Source of the DNA: Clostridia bacterium
Lineage (GTDB): Bacteria; Bacillota; Clostridia; Monoglobales; Monoglobaceae
Assembly: GCA_017397725.1 (NCBI GenBank)
Contig: JAFQIA010000002.1
Coordinates: 58,302-122,301, forward strand
Reading direction: 5' to 3'
DNA: 64,000 bases
Shown: positions 8,813 to 18,244 of the stretch, one piece after another
Layout: each line of letters starts with the position of its first letter
How positions within the stretch are numbered: the first letter of the stretch is position 1
Made by a program: the position numbers and the translations under genes
Notes under the pieces: generated by a model
Database searches by the model: none
Seen by the model: only the letters and a program-made list of their open reading frames with translations
Told to the model about the DNA's origin: nothing

Positions 8813-9574
8813 ATGGTATTGACATTGGACATCGGCAACACCCATATTGTTTTGGGCGGATTTTTGGACGGCGAATTGCAGTTTGTTTCCCGCCTTTCCA
8901 CCAATGCAAAAAAGACCGAGGATGAGTATGCGGCTCTGCTTTATGACATCTTCCGTCTGGAAGGGGTACACAAGCCCGAGGTACAGGGTGCCATTATTTC
9001 CTCTGTGGTTCCGCCTCTCAATCAAACTATGACGGCAGCACTCAAAAAGGTATGTGGTATTACCCCTATGATTGTGGGTCCCGGCATCAAGAGCGGGGTC
9101 AATTTGTTGGTGGACAATCCCCAACAAGTGGGTGCGGATTTGGTTTGTAGTGCCGCTGCGGTGGTAAAGCATTATCCCCTCCCTGCCCTGATTGTGGATA
9201 TGGGGACTGCCACCAAGCTGTCGATTATTGACGAAAATGGTGCATTCCGTGGTGTTTCTATCACCCCCGGTGTGCAGATGGGGTTGCAGGCGCTCTCCGG
9301 CGGGACGGCACAGCTGCCTCAGGTAAGCTTGGATGCCCCCAAGCATCTCATTGGCAAGAACACCGTGGAGAGTATGCAATCCGGCGTGGTTTACGGCAAC
9401 GCCTGCCTGATTGATGGGATGGCACGGCGGATGGAGGCAGAATTCGGCGCACCCCTGAGTCGCATTGCAACCGGCGGCATCGCCAAATTCATCATCCCGC
9501 AATGTGAACTGGATTTCACTTTGGACGAGAGCCTGATTTTGAAAGGTCTTTATTCTATCTACGAAAAAAATTAA
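8813..9574 (+). CDS. coaX: type III pantothenate kinase
   Basis: CoaX phosphorylates pantothenate, the first step of coenzyme A synthesis. The 253-residue protein begins with the ASKHA phosphate-binding motif LTLDIGNTHIVLGGF and carries the family signatures PQQVGADLV and VDMGTATKLSIID, with ATGGIAKFI near the C-terminus. The frame opens at 8762, but AAAGGAGG at 8797-8804 favours ATG 8813; ATG 8807 is too close to it. It is followed after 63 bases by a vitamin-uptake-type membrane protein gene, which suggests vitamin salvage. Confidence 0.95.
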   Translation: MVLTLDIGNTHIVLGGFLDGELQFVSRLSTNAKKTEDEYAALLYDIFRLEGVHKPEVQGAIISSVVPPLNQTMTAALKKVCGITPMIVGPGIKSGVNLLVDNPQQVGADLVCSAAAVVKHYPLPALIVDMGTATKLSIIDENGAFRGVSITPGVQMGLQALSGGTAQLPQVSLDAPKHLIGKNTVESMQSGVVYGNACLIDGMARRMEAEFGAPLSRIATGGIAKFIIPQCELDFTLDESLILKGLYSIYEKN

Positions 9575-9637
9575 TTTTTTATAAATTTTTATGCGTTGCA
9601 TCTTCCAAGAGAAGAGCGACAGCAAGGAGGAATTTTT

Positions 9638-10222
9638 ATGAAAAACAAATTATCCACCAAAACCTTGGTGCTGGGCGCCGTTTTGACGGCGTTGGTATTT
9701 TTGCTTCAGTACTTAGGTGCATTCATCAAGTTGGGGCCCTTCTCCATTTCTCTGGTGCTGATTCCGATCGTCATCGGTGCGGCAACCTGTGGCGTTGGCA
9801 TCAGTACTTGGCTTGGTTTGGTCTTTGGCGCCGCAGTATTGCTCAGCGGTGACGCCGCTGCTTTTCTGGCAGTCAGCGTCGGCGGAACTCTGCTGACAGT
9901 GTTGGCAAAGGGTATCCTGTGCGGACTTTGTGCAGGGTTGGTTTATCAAGGGGTTCTGCGCCTTACCAAAAACACGCTGCTTGCGGTAATTGCCGCAGCC
10001 ATTGTCTGCCCCGTGGTGAACACCGGAATCTTTTTGCTGGGATGTCTGGCATTCTTTATGGAACCGATTGCCCAGTGGACGGCTGCTGCCGGACTTGGCG
10101 GCGATGTGGCGCATTATATGATTTTTGTTTTGGTTGGCGGGAACTTTCTGTTTGAGCTTGCCACCAACATCATCTTAAGCCCCGTTGCCACAAGACTTTT
10201 GAAAATCCAAGAAAAACAATAA
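9638..10222 (+). CDS. ECF transporter S component, possibly for pantothenate
   Basis: The 194-residue protein has about five or six hydrophobic segments with the short charged N-terminus (MKNKLSTKTLVLGAVLTALV) typical of ECF S components, which confer substrate specificity on energy-coupling-factor vitamin transporters. The start has AAGGAGG seven bases upstream. Its position directly behind coaX suggests pantothenate (PanT-like), but this rests on context only; the shared EcfA/EcfT module is not in this window. A bidirectional hairpin terminator follows. Confidence 0.75.
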   Translation: MKNKLSTKTLVLGAVLTALVFLLQYLGAFIKLGPFSISLVLIPIVIGAATCGVGISTWLGLVFGAAVLLSGDAAAFLAVSVGGTLLTVLAKGILCGLCAGLVYQGVLRLTKNTLLAVIAAAIVCPVVNTGIFLLGCLAFFMEPIAQWTAAAGLGGDVAHYMIFVLVGGNFLFELATNIILSPVATRLLKIQEKQ

Positions 10223-10227
10223 CACAA

Positions 10228-10256
10228 AAATCCCCGACCAATTTGGTCGGGGATTT
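10228..10256. terminator. bidirectional terminator between the S-component and cold shock genes
   Basis: A 13-bp stem (AAATCCCCGACCA/TGGTCGGGGATTT) with a three-base loop is flanked by U-rich sequence in both directions. Confidence 0.75.
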
Positions 10257-10339
10257 GTTTGTCCATTTATCATGTTTACGGAATAACAACTTTTGTGAAA
10301 CTGATATGACGCATCGATGATATTTGGAATACGCTGATG

Positions 10340-10552
10340 TTAGATAGCACGAACATCAACAGCCCGCAGCTTGCTTGCATCCTTGGGATCCGGCTCGGTG
10401 CTGTAGGTAACCTTCTGACCCTCTTCCAGAGTCTTGAAGCCGTCTGCGATGATTGCGGAGAAGTGAACGAAAACATCGTCACCGCCGTTGTCATCAGAAA
10501 TGAAGCCGAAGCCTTTTGCGGGGTTAAACCATTTTACTGTACCCTGATTCAT
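10340..10552 (-). CDS. cold shock protein (CspA/B family)
   Basis: The 70-residue OB-fold protein contains RNP1 (KGFGFIS, residues 13-19) and RNP2 (DVFVHFSAI, residues 26-34), the single-stranded nucleic-acid-binding motifs of cold shock domains. The product probably acts as an RNA chaperone. It has its own promoter and a leader of about 130 bases, a common arrangement for csp mRNAs controlled through leader structure. Confidence 0.94.
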   Translation of the reverse strand: MNQGTVKWFNPAKGFGFISDDNGGDDVFVHFSAIIADGFKTLEEGQKVTYSTEPDPKDASKLRAVDVRAI

Positions 10553-10687
10553 TGTGTGGTACCTCCAAATTGAATATTTGTATTCCGTAATGATACATAT
10601 GTTGTACTCTGAGCGTTCTTATACAAAACCTCACATCCTTGCAAAACCAAGGCTGTGCATACAAACTATTATCTTGAATACGTATTC
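10553..10687 (-). promoter_or_regulatory. long 5' leader of the cold shock gene
   Basis: About 130 bases lie between the predicted promoter and the csp start codon and contain no gene. Long structured leaders are typical of csp mRNAs. I see A/U-rich sequence with a GTAC-type segment but no perfect hairpin, so a thermosensor role is inference. Confidence 0.35.
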
Positions 10688-10716
10688 AGTATAGCATATC
10701 CTACCATAAAATGCAA
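10688..10716 (-). promoter_or_regulatory. promoter of the cold shock gene
   Basis: Minus strand: TTGCAT (10716-10711), 17 bases, TATACT (10693-10688). Confidence 0.65.
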
Positions 10717-10776
10717 GTGTTTTTCACAAAATTCCCATTGATTTTTTCCCCGATTTTTCGCCCCTTTTCGCAACTT

Positions 10777-10805
10777 TTGACAAATAGAAGATTATCTGTT
10801 ATACT
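10777..10805 (+). promoter_or_regulatory. promoter of the CNNM/CBS protein gene
   Basis: TTGACA (10777-10782), 17 bases, TATACT (10800-10805). The predicted start is about 45 bases before the gene. Confidence 0.75.
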
Positions 10806-10856
10806 AAGGCTGTCGACGGAGAACGCTCCCGACAGAAAAGAAAGGATGGATGAATC

Positions 10857-12167
10857 TTGGATTCGTTGCCCCCGCAACTATTGTTACCGATACTTGGAGT
10901 TTTTCTATTGCTTGGTTTTCTGACCGCCTTTGCCAAAGCGGCAAGCGTCACCATCAGCGACACACGGCTGGCGGCACTTGCGGAGGAAAATACCAAAGCA
11001 AAGCGTCTGTATCTCCTGCTTGAAAATGAACCGTCACACGTGATGGGTGCCCTTGACTGTATCACCGGATTTTTCTGGTCTTTGCTTGCGGTCTTTGGGG
11101 TTCTTGGCTTTGCAAAACCGCTGTTTCAGCTTCTCAATGCCAGCTTATTGGGTACCGGACTGATTCTGGCAATCGCCCACGGACTTTTGGGAATGCTCTT
11201 CTTCTTGCTTTTGCCCAAACGGTTAGGCGCAAAATATGCAGAGTCTGCGGCACTAAACCTGTCCGGGTTCACCAAGCTGATGACCGGCATCGGCAAGCCT
11301 TGTTTGTGGATTTGTACCCTGCTTGCCAACCTGATTGCCCGCCTGTTTGGAGTGCGTCCCCATGACCTTGAAGAAGAGGTCACCGAGGAAGAAATCCGGA
11401 TGATGGTGGATATGGGTTTAGAGAGCGGTGCCATTGATGATGATGAAAAGGAAATGATTCACAACATCTTTGAGATGGATGACAAACCCATTGAGGATAT
11501 TATGACCCATCGTACCGAGGTGTGTGTGCTCTGGATGGAGGATAGTCTGGAGGAATGGAAAGCCTTTGTGGATGAAACCAACCATACTCGTTATCCCGTT
11601 TGCGATGAGGATATTGACAATGTCATCGGGGTCATCAATTCCCGTGACCTTTACCGCTTTTTGTTAGATGGCGGAAACCGCGGCAATCTGCGGTCGATTC
11701 TGCGGGAACCTTATTTTGTTCCCGGCAGTATGAAAGCCGATGAACTCTTTTCCCAGATGCAACAGAAAAACACCCATATTGCTATGGTCTTAGATGAATA
11801 TGGCGGTTTTCAGGGATTGATCACCCAGGAAGATTTGTTGGAAGAAATCGTCGGTGAGCTTTACAGCGAGTATGACGAGCCGGAAAAGGATATTGACATC
11901 CTCCCGCTTGATGAAAATACTTGGAAAATCAAGGGTTCTGCCCTGATTGAAGATGTGGAAGAAGCACTTTCCATCACCTTACCGGAGGGGGACTTTAACA
12001 CCTTTGCCGGATTGGTTTTGGATGCGCTGGAAACCCTGCCGGAGGACGGAGAAACCGCCGAGGCAGAAATCGGCAAACTGCAGATTAAGGTGACCTCCAT
12101 TCTGGAACACCGGATTGAAGAAGCGTTGGTTTGCCTGAACCTAACCGAAGAAACGGAAGAGGAATAA
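10857..12167 (+). CDS. CNNM-domain membrane protein with CBS pair and CorC domain
   Basis: The 436-residue protein has a hydrophobic CNNM (DUF21) domain with about four membrane segments (residues 1-170). A linker EEEVTEEEIRMMVDMGLESG follows, then two CBS domains (about 205-330, including MTHRTEV and HIAMVLDEYGGFQGLITQEDLLEEI) and a C-terminal CorC_HlyC domain. These proteins are linked to Mg2+ or Co2+ efflux, although they are often labelled hemolysin C. The start is TTG 10857, because an AAAGGA lies ten bases upstream and no better in-frame start exists. Confidence 0.88.
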   Translation: MDSLPPQLLLPILGVFLLLGFLTAFAKAASVTISDTRLAALAEENTKAKRLYLLLENEPSHVMGALDCITGFFWSLLAVFGVLGFAKPLFQLLNASLLGTGLILAIAHGLLGMLFFLLLPKRLGAKYAESAALNLSGFTKLMTGIGKPCLWICTLLANLIARLFGVRPHDLEEEVTEEEIRMMVDMGLESGAIDDDEKEMIHNIFEMDDKPIEDIMTHRTEVCVLWMEDSLEEWKAFVDETNHTRYPVCDEDIDNVIGVINSRDLYRFLLDGGNRGNLRSILREPYFVPGSMKADELFSQMQQKNTHIAMVLDEYGGFQGLITQEDLLEEIVGELYSEYDEPEKDIDILPLDENTWKIKGSALIEDVEEALSITLPEGDFNTFAGLVLDALETLPEDGETAEAEIGKLQIKVTSILEHRIEEALVCLNLTEETEEE

Positions 12168-12194
12168 AAAAAGCACCCAAAGGGTGCTTTTTTT
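12166..12194. terminator. bidirectional terminator between the CNNM gene and rpoD
   Basis: A 13-bp stem AAAAAAAGCACCC/GGGTGCTTTTTTT with loop AAA, symmetrical for both converging genes. It overlaps the rpoD stop codon. Confidence 0.88.
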
Positions 12195-13296
12195 ATTCCA
12201 AATAGTCTTTCAGCTTGCGGCTGCGGCTGGGATGGCGCAGTTTACGGAGTGCCTTTGCCTCAATCTGGCGGATACGCTCACGGGTGACTTTGAACTCCTT
12301 GCCTACCTCTTCCAAGGTTCTGGCTCTGCCATCGTCCAAACCGAAACGCAGACGGAGCACCTTTTCCTCTCTGGGGGTCAGGGTGTTGAGCACATCTGCA
12401 AGCTGCTCTTTCAAAAGGGTAAAGGTTGCCGCATCGGAGGGTGCAGGTGCATCCTCGTCCTGAATAAAGTCGCCCAGATGGCTGTCCTCCTCTTCACCGA
12501 TGGGGGTTTCCAGCGAAACCGGTTCCTGCGCAATCTTCATAATCTCGCCCACTTTATCTACCGGCATATTCAGCTCTCTTGCAATCTCTTCAGGCAGAGG
12601 GTCTCTGCCCAGTTCCTGTACCAACTGACGGGAAACACGAACCAGCTTGTTGATGGTTTCTACCATATGCACAGGGATACGGATGGTTCTTGCCTGATCG
12701 GCAATGGCACGGGTAATCGCCTGACGAATCCACCATGTTGCATAGGTACTGAACTTGTAACCCTTGGTATAGTCAAACTTTTCTACCGCCTTAATCAGAC
12801 CCAAGTTTCCCTCCTGAATCAGGTCGAGGAAGAGCATACCACGACCCACATAACGCTTGGCGATGCTGACCACCAGACGCAGGTTTGCCTCGGCAAGCTT
12901 TTTCTTTGCCTCTTTGCTACCCTCTGCCATCTGGCGGGCAAGCTCAGTTTCCTCCTCGGCAGAAAGCAGGTCTACTTTACCGATTTCCTTCAGGTACATC
13001 CGCACCGGATCGTCGATGCCGATGCCGTCGGGAACTGACATATCGTCAAGCTCCTCCTGGGTAATCACCAAATCTTCTTCAATGATTTCCATTTCCTCGT
13101 CGATGTCACCGACGATTTCCACGCCCTGTTTCTCTAAGTATTCATAAATCTTGTCAATCTGCGCCGGATCAAGCTCCAATTCCTCCAGCTTGTCGCTGAT
13201 TTCCTTGTAGCTGAGCATACCTTTCTTTTTCCCCTGTTCCAACAAATTCTGGAGCGCCTGTTTTTTGGTCATTGCGGGATTCTTTTCATTCTCCAT
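12193..13296 (-). CDS. rpoD: primary RNA polymerase sigma factor SigA/RpoD
   Basis: This 367-residue housekeeping sigma factor has region 1.1 (residues 10-80), region 1.2 ([14 protein letters not shown]), region 2 with [20 protein letters not shown] and the -10-reading segment [15 protein letters not shown], region 3, and region 4.2 [20 protein letters not shown]. It follows dnaG after five bases in the conserved dgt-dnaG-rpoD operon. The near-consensus -35/-10 hexamers across the window fit this sigma factor. Confidence 0.97.
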   Translation of the reverse strand: MENEKNPAMTKKQALQNLLEQGKKKGMLSYKEISDKLEELELDPAQIDKIYEYLEKQGVEIVGDIDEEMEIIEEDLVITQEELDDMSVPDGIGIDDPVRMYLKEIGKVDLLSAEEETELARQMAEGSKEAKKKLAEANLRLVVSIAKRYVGRGMLFLDLIQEGNLGLIKAVEKFDYTKGYKFSTYATWWIRQAITRAIADQARTIRIPVHMVETINKLVRVSRQLVQELGRDPLPEEIARELNMPVDKVGEIMKIAQEPVSLETPIGEEEDSHLGDFIQDEDAPAPSDAATFTLLKEQLADVLNTLTPREEKVLRLRFGLDDGRARTLEEVGKEFKVTRERIRQIEAKALRKLRHPSRSRKLKDYLE

Positions 13297-13301
13297 GTTT
13301 T

Positions 13302-15080
13302 CTACCTCCTTTTATCCTTAAGCATCTGGTCAAGGGCATCCAAATCACCCTGTTCTAACAATGCCTCTGCTCTCTGTTGCCGTTTGGCATCCAGCAGTGT
13401 ACTGAGCGGCTGCTCTGCCGCCTTTTTTTTGTCCTCTGTATTTTTGTCATCCAACAAAATGGCTACCACTGCACCGGTTTCCTCCTGTGGGAACTCCTGA
13501 ATCAGCGCTTGGATCTCCACATTGCTATCTTCCTGAAACAGCTTTTCTGCCAATGTTCTATGTAGCCCCTCCGTGAAATCCTCCGGCAACAGTCCGCTGC
13601 TTTTCACCTTTTTCCTCACAGCGCCATCCTCTGCCATACAGCTAAGGAGCAACCGCTCCGCATTCCGGATACCCATACTCTTTAAGTCCCGTCTGCCGCC
13701 GGTGCGTTCTTCGAACTTTCTCCGCTCTTCCCTCTCTTGCTGACGGTCCTTGACCTGCTGCTGTTTTCGTTTCAGTATCTGCACCTGTGCCTGCAAGGTT
13801 TCCGGCGAAACGCCGGTTTCCTTTGCTACCTGCTTGGTGTAAAGCTCTTGCTCTACCCCACTGGAAAGCTCCGCCAGTACCGCCGCTGCCGCCTCGGCAA
13901 ATTCCAGAATTTGCTCGGTATCATTCAGGTCATAGTTTTGCTTGATTGCGTCGATTTTATACGCTGTCAGCGGTCTTGCGCCCTCAATCAGCACCTGAAA
14001 CATCTCAGGACCTTTTGCTTTGATAAACTCGTCCGGGTCCTTGGCACCCTCCACCGTCAAAACCTTGGTCTTGATGCCTTGCTCGGTGAGGATATCCCCT
14101 GCCCGAAGTGCCGCCTTTCTGCCTGCCTCATCGGCATCGTAGCAAAGCACCGCTTTGGGACTGTACTTTTTCAAAAGTCGTGCCTGTTCCGGCGTGAACG
14201 CCGTCCCTAAGGATGCCACCGCGTTGTTGATGCCCGCCTGATGCAGGGCAATCACATCCATATACCCTTCCATCAAAAGCATCCGTCCCGCCTTGCTGTT
14301 CTTGGCAAGGTTTAATCCGAACAGATTCTCCTTTTTCTTAAACACTAGCGTTTCCGGTGTGTTGAGATACTTGCCGGTGTTGCTGTTTTCCTTCATAATC
14401 CGTCCGCCAAAGCCGATGATGTTGCCCTGCACATTGATGATGGGGAACATCACCCGCCCGTCGTAGAACGCGTCATAGTAAGTGCCGTTGTCCCTTGCCT
14501 TGGCAAGTCCGGCTTCAAACACCTCGTGCTCGGCATAGCCTTTTTCTTTCAAATGATTCAGCAGGTTGGTCCAACCCTCCGGTGCGTAACCCAAGCCAAA
14601 CATCTTGATGGTGGCATTGGTAATGCCCCGCTCCCTGAGGTATTGGTACGCCTCCCTGCCCTGCTTGTCCGCAAGATTGCGATAAAAATAGCGTGCCGCC
14701 TCGGCATTGATTTCGTAAATCCGCTGCTTTTTGTCCATCTTTTCTTCCCGCGCTTTGCGGTCGGAAGGACTGCCCCGCTCCGGCATAGGAAGATGCACCC
14801 TGTCTGCCAGATATTTCAGTGCATCCATAAAATCCAGATGCTCCATTGCCATAATAAAATGAATCACATTGCCGCCTGCGCCGCAACCAAAGCAATGGAA
14901 TAACTGCTTGTCGGGAGAGATGGACAACGAGGGCGATTTTTTGTCATTATGAAGCGGACAAAGTGCCGCATAGCGGGAGCCAACCCGCTTGAGCTTGGCG
15001 TATTCGGAAATCACTTCTACAATATCATTGCGCTGAGTGACCTCATCCACAAAATCCTGAAACTCACGTTCCCCTGCCAT
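13302..15080 (-). CDS. dnaG: DNA primase
   Basis: DnaG makes RNA primers at the replication fork. The 592-residue product has the N-terminal zinc finger ([13 protein letters not shown] and [10 protein letters not shown], about residues 37-67), the catalytic core, a Toprim domain with [16 protein letters not shown] and [13 protein letters not shown], and a helicase-interacting C-terminal domain. The open frame reaches 15143, but ATG 15080 is preceded by AGGAGG with good spacing. It sits between dgt and rpoD. Confidence 0.96.
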   Translation of the reverse strand: MAGEREFQDFVDEVTQRNDIVEVISEYAKLKRVGSRYAALCPLHNDKKSPSLSISPDKQLFHCFGCGAGGNVIHFIMAMEHLDFMDALKYLADRVHLPMPERGSPSDRKAREEKMDKKQRIYEINAEAARYFYRNLADKQGREAYQYLRERGITNATIKMFGLGYAPEGWTNLLNHLKEKGYAEHEVFEAGLAKARDNGTYYDAFYDGRVMFPIINVQGNIIGFGGRIMKENSNTGKYLNTPETLVFKKKENLFGLNLAKNSKAGRMLLMEGYMDVIALHQAGINNAVASLGTAFTPEQARLLKKYSPKAVLCYDADEAGRKAALRAGDILTEQGIKTKVLTVEGAKDPDEFIKAKGPEMFQVLIEGARPLTAYKIDAIKQNYDLNDTEQILEFAEAAAAVLAELSSGVEQELYTKQVAKETGVSPETLQAQVQILKRKQQQVKDRQQEREERRKFEERTGGRRDLKSMGIRNAERLLLSCMAEDGAVRKKVKSSGLLPEDFTEGLHRTLAEKLFQEDSNVEIQALIQEFPQEETGAVVAILLDDKNTEDKKKAAEQPLSTLLDAKRQQRAEALLEQGDLDALDQMLKDKRR

Positions 15081-15130
15081 ACTCTCACCTCCTGATTTTA
15101 TATATTTCGACGATTTTTTTCGATTTCCTT

Positions 15131-16126
15131 TTATTTTTGCCAAAAGTCCGGAATGAACAATTCGCTGTATTTTGCCACCGCATAGCGGTCACTCATTCCG
15201 GCGATATAATCTCGGGTCAAAAGATGGGGGTCTTCGGTGTCTGCCACCTCACGGGATACCGGTATCTGCTCCGGATTCTCACTATAAAATCCATACAGTC
15301 GTTCAATGATGCCTGCCGCCTTTTGCTCCTCCCGTTGGGGTTCGGATGCCACATAGACATTCTCAAACATAAATTCCCGCAGTCCCATCATTGCCTGATA
15401 AATTTCCTCTTCCATCCCAATCTCCGGCTGATCCTTGCTGGCACGAATGATTGCCCATATCATGGTATCCAGACGGCGGGAATGGCTGTCGCCCAGCACC
15501 TTGATATACCTGGCGGGAAGATTCTTCTCGGTCAGGATTCCCCCACGGATGGCATCGTCAATATCGTGGTTAATATATGCCACCTTGTCCGCAAGTGCCA
15601 CCACTTTCCCCTCCAAGGTGGATGCCTGCTTGTCGCCGGTATGACAAAGGATGCCGTCCCGCACCTCCTTGGTCAGGTTCAGTCCGCCCGGACGCTCCAG
15701 CACATCCACCACCCGAAGGCTTTGCTCGTTATGCTGAAATCCCAAAGGGCAAATCTTCTTTAACACCTTTTCTCCCATATGTCCAAAGGGGGTGTGCCCC
15801 AAATCGTGTCCCAGCGCAATCGCCTCGGTCAAATCCTCATTGAGGCAAAGGGCACGGGCGATGGTTCTGGCAATTTGAGAAACCTCTAAGGTATGGGTCA
15901 GACGGGTGCGATAATGGTCCCCCTCCGGAGAGAGGAATACCTGTGTTTTATGTTTCAAACGGCGAAACGCCTTGGAATGGATAATCCTGTCCCTATCTCT
16001 CTGGAACTCGGTGCGCAGAGGGCACAGTTCTTCTTCCCTCTGTCTGCCGGCGGTTTCCTTGCTTTTTTGCGCATAAGGGGACAGGCGTCCATATTCGCCT
16101 TCTTCGGTAACGATACGCAGATTCAT
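15131..16126 (-). CDS. dgt: dGTPase-like HD-domain triphosphohydrolase
   Basis: The 331-residue protein has the HD-domain signature of deoxynucleotide triphosphohydrolases: RLTHTLEVSQIARTIAR, AIALGHDLGHTPFGHMGE and an ALADKVAYINHDIDDA segment. The family hydrolyses dNTPs to deoxynucleosides and triphosphate; the true substrate in Firmicutes is not certain. It is the first gene of the dgt-dnaG-rpoD operon, with AAGGAGGG upstream of the ATG. I see no convincing promoter hexamers in the short region shared with trmK. Confidence 0.93.
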   Translation of the reverse strand: MNLRIVTEEGEYGRLSPYAQKSKETAGRQREEELCPLRTEFQRDRDRIIHSKAFRRLKHKTQVFLSPEGDHYRTRLTHTLEVSQIARTIARALCLNEDLTEAIALGHDLGHTPFGHMGEKVLKKICPLGFQHNEQSLRVVDVLERPGGLNLTKEVRDGILCHTGDKQASTLEGKVVALADKVAYINHDIDDAIRGGILTEKNLPARYIKVLGDSHSRRLDTMIWAIIRASKDQPEIGMEEEIYQAMMGLREFMFENVYVASEPQREEQKAAGIIERLYGFYSENPEQIPVSREVADTEDPHLLTRDYIAGMSDRYAVAKYSELFIPDFWQK

Positions 16127-16195
16127 CCGTTTCGCCCTCCTTTTTTATCTCCATACTTTTAATTTCGACCAAAAATCCGTTTATCCTCTTTTCGG

Positions 16196-16224
16196 TTGAC
16201 AAAAAAGTGTTTTTATACTACCAT
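16196..16224 (+). promoter_or_regulatory. possible promoter of trmK
   Basis: TTGACA (16196-16201), 17 bases, TACCAT (16219-16224). The -35 is perfect and the -10 matches four of six. A TATACT nearby is too close to the -35 to be used. Confidence 0.45.
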
Positions 16225-16253
16225 AGAGAAAAAACAACGGAAAGGAAATGCTT

Positions 16254-16961
16254 ATGTCGGACAAACTCCCGCTCCTCAGCCCACGCTTATCTGCGCTTGC
16301 CGATTTGGTAGAGCCCTGTACCTGCATTGCCGACATTGGCACCGACCACGCCTATCTGCCGGTCTATCTTTGCCTGACAGGAAAGGCAGAAAAGGGCATC
16401 GCTTCTGATATTCGGAAAGGACCACTTGCGCGTGCAACGGACACCCTTTGCCGCTATCATATGGAAAACCGGATTGAAACCCGTCTGGGTGGCGGGGCAG
16501 AAACCCTTTCTCCCAAAGAGGCGGATTGTATTGCGATTGCCGGAATGGGCGGCTTGATGATCGGAGAAATCCTTGCGGCACACCCCGATGTGTTCTCAAC
16601 GGCAAAGCAGATTCTTCTGCAGCCCATGACCGCACTGCCAGAGCTGCGTAGTTTCCTTTTTGAACACGGGTATACGGTTTTGCGGGAAATTCTGGTACCC
16701 GAAGAAAACAAGCTCTATCACATTCTGTCGGTGACCGCAACGCCGGAATCAGAGCCGCTTACTGAGGCGGAATGTTATTTCGGTCGGTGCTTACTGATAG
16801 AACGTCCGCCCTATTTTGATATGTATATACAAAAACAAAAGAGAAAGCTTTGCCGGATGGCAGAGGGGCTCAGGCAGGCAAGCTCCGAGGATGCCGCGCT
16901 GCGCCTCAAACAGGTCAATGACTTGCTTTCTTTCATTCAAAAGGAGGAATCTCAATGCTGA
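16254..16961 (+). CDS. trmK: tRNA (adenine22-N1)-methyltransferase
   Basis: TrmK methylates adenine 22 in the D-loop of tRNA. The 235-residue protein has the family start LSPRLSALADLV, the SAM-binding motif IADIGTDHAYLPVYL, the AIAGMGGLMIGEIL segment and QPMTALPELRSFL. ATG 16254 is chosen because AAAGGA lies seven bases upstream; ATG 16248 is too close. It overlaps the next gene by seven bases; trmK followed by a Nif3-family gene is the usual Firmicute pair. Confidence 0.94.
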   Translation: MSDKLPLLSPRLSALADLVEPCTCIADIGTDHAYLPVYLCLTGKAEKGIASDIRKGPLARATDTLCRYHMENRIETRLGGGAETLSPKEADCIAIAGMGGLMIGEILAAHPDVFSTAKQILLQPMTALPELRSFLFEHGYTVLREILVPEENKLYHILSVTATPESEPLTEAECYFGRCLLIERPPYFDMYIQKQKRKLCRMAEGLRQASSEDAALRLKQVNDLLSFIQKEESQC

Positions 16962-17749
16962 AAGTTCGGGATATTATCAAAGAATTGGAACGTCTTGCGC
17001 CCCCCTCTCTGGCAGAGCCATGGGATAATGTGGGATTGATGGTAGGAGATCCGGAACAGCGGGTGACCACCGTCTTTGTCTGTCTGGATGTGACCTCAGA
17101 AAATGTGCGTGAGGCTATCGACTGCGGTGCGGATTTGATTCTTTCCCATCATCCTTTGATTTTCTCCCCCTTAAAACGGGTGGTAGAGCAGGACATCACC
17201 GGAAAAATCGTACGGGATCTGATTCGCAATGAAATCTCGGTTTACAGTGCCCACACCAATCTGGACCACGCCGACGGCGGAATGAACGATATTCTTGCCA
17301 AGCGATTGGGACTGGGGGCAGTCCGTCGTTTTACGCAGGACGAGGCAACCGACTCCACCGGCAAACCCCTGGACAATATCGGGCGGGTAGGTGATCTGGC
17401 AATGCCGATGCGGATGGAGGATTTTGTAGAGTTTGTAGAGCACGCACTCTCCTGCCGTAACATTCGTTGGGCAGGCAAGCCGGACGATGCCATCCACACG
17501 GTGGCACTCTGCAGCGGGGCAGGCGGCGACGGCATCTATACTGCCTTCCACGCAGGGGCAGACGTATACCTGACTGCCGATATCAAGCACCATGAGGCAC
17601 AGCTCGCTACCGAGCTTGGGCTGAATCTGGTGGACGCAGGACATTTCGAAACCGAAAACACCATTTGTTCCTTTATGACCGAATTTTTAGAGAGCCGGTT
17701 TGCGGAATTGAATGTGATTCCCTCCACGGCACAATCTTATTTTCAATAA
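16955..17749 (+). CDS. Nif3-like dinuclear metal-centre protein (DUF34, YqfO-like)
   Basis: The 264-residue protein carries the Nif3 signatures: EPWDNVGLMVGD, CLDVTSENVREAIDCGADLILSHHPLIF, the YSAHTNLDHADGGMND metal-ligand segment, and C-terminal YLTADIKHHEAQLA and DAGHFETE. The conserved His, Asp and Glu residues bind two metal ions in a hexameric toroid. The molecular function is unsettled. It is the short form without the inserted PII-like domain. It overlaps trmK and ends at a strong terminator. Confidence 0.92.
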   Translation: MLKVRDIIKELERLAPPSLAEPWDNVGLMVGDPEQRVTTVFVCLDVTSENVREAIDCGADLILSHHPLIFSPLKRVVEQDITGKIVRDLIRNEISVYSAHTNLDHADGGMNDILAKRLGLGAVRRFTQDEATDSTGKPLDNIGRVGDLAMPMRMEDFVEFVEHALSCRNIRWAGKPDDAIHTVALCSGAGGDGIYTAFHAGADVYLTADIKHHEAQLATELGLNLVDAGHFETENTICSFMTEFLESRFAELNVIPSTAQSYFQ

Positions 17750-17754
17750 CCCCT

Positions 17755-17782
17755 TGCCCGACGGTCACCGTCGGGCATTTTT
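17755..17782 (+). terminator. terminator of the trmK-nif3 operon
   Basis: A 10-bp perfect stem TGCCCGACGG/CCGTCGGGCA with a three-base loop, followed by TTTTT. Confidence 0.85.
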
Positions 17783-17818
17783 CACAAAATATTCCTTTGA
17801 AAATTGCGATATTCCCGA

Positions 17819-17847
17819 TTGCAACAGCGGGAAATTTGTGGTATATT
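17819..17847 (+). promoter_or_regulatory. promoter of the hydrogenase regulatory set
   Basis: TTGCAA (17819-17824), 17 bases, TATATT (17842-17847), about 25 bases before the first DRTGG gene. Confidence 0.65.
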
Positions 17848-17878
17848 AGTAGTAACTATTATAGAAGGAGAAACAGGT

Positions 17879-18244
17879 ATGGAATTACAAAAAGTTCAAG
17901 AGCTTTTGCAAGCGGAGGTCTACGCCGGAAAAGACTATATGACGGGTATGGAAGTCAAGGAGGCCTGTGGCAGCGATTTGATGAGTGATGTGCTTGCCTT
18001 CGTGAAAGAGCAAGGCTTGATGCTCACTGGTCTGCAGAATCTGCAGGTGGTTCGCACCGCAGAAATGATGGATATGGAAGCCATCGTCTTTGTACGCGGA
18101 AAAGTGCCTACCGAGGAAATGATTCAGGCAGCGGAGCGGATGGAAATGGTTTTGATGACCACCGAACTGCCTATGTTCACCGCCTGCGGCATTTTGTACG
18201 CCAACGGACTGACCGGCGGAGAGGCGGTGTCAGCCGGTGAGTAA
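17879..18244 (+). CDS. DRTGG-domain protein (hydrogenase cluster)
   Basis: The 121-residue protein resembles the stand-alone DRTGG domains found beside clostridial [FeFe]-hydrogenase genes: a conserved helix-strand start (MELQKVQELLQAEVYAG), QVVRTAEMMDMEAIVFVRGK in the middle and LMTTELPMFTACGILYANG at the end. DRTGG domains are thought to be regulatory and may bind a nucleotide, but no mechanism is established. ATG 17879 has GAAGGAG upstream; the frame open to 17804 lacks one. It overlaps the next gene by eight bases. Confidence 0.75.
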   Translation: MELQKVQELLQAEVYAGKDYMTGMEVKEACGSDLMSDVLAFVKEQGLMLTGLQNLQVVRTAEMMDMEAIVFVRGKVPTEEMIQAAERMEMVLMTTELPMFTACGILYANGLTGGEAVSAGE

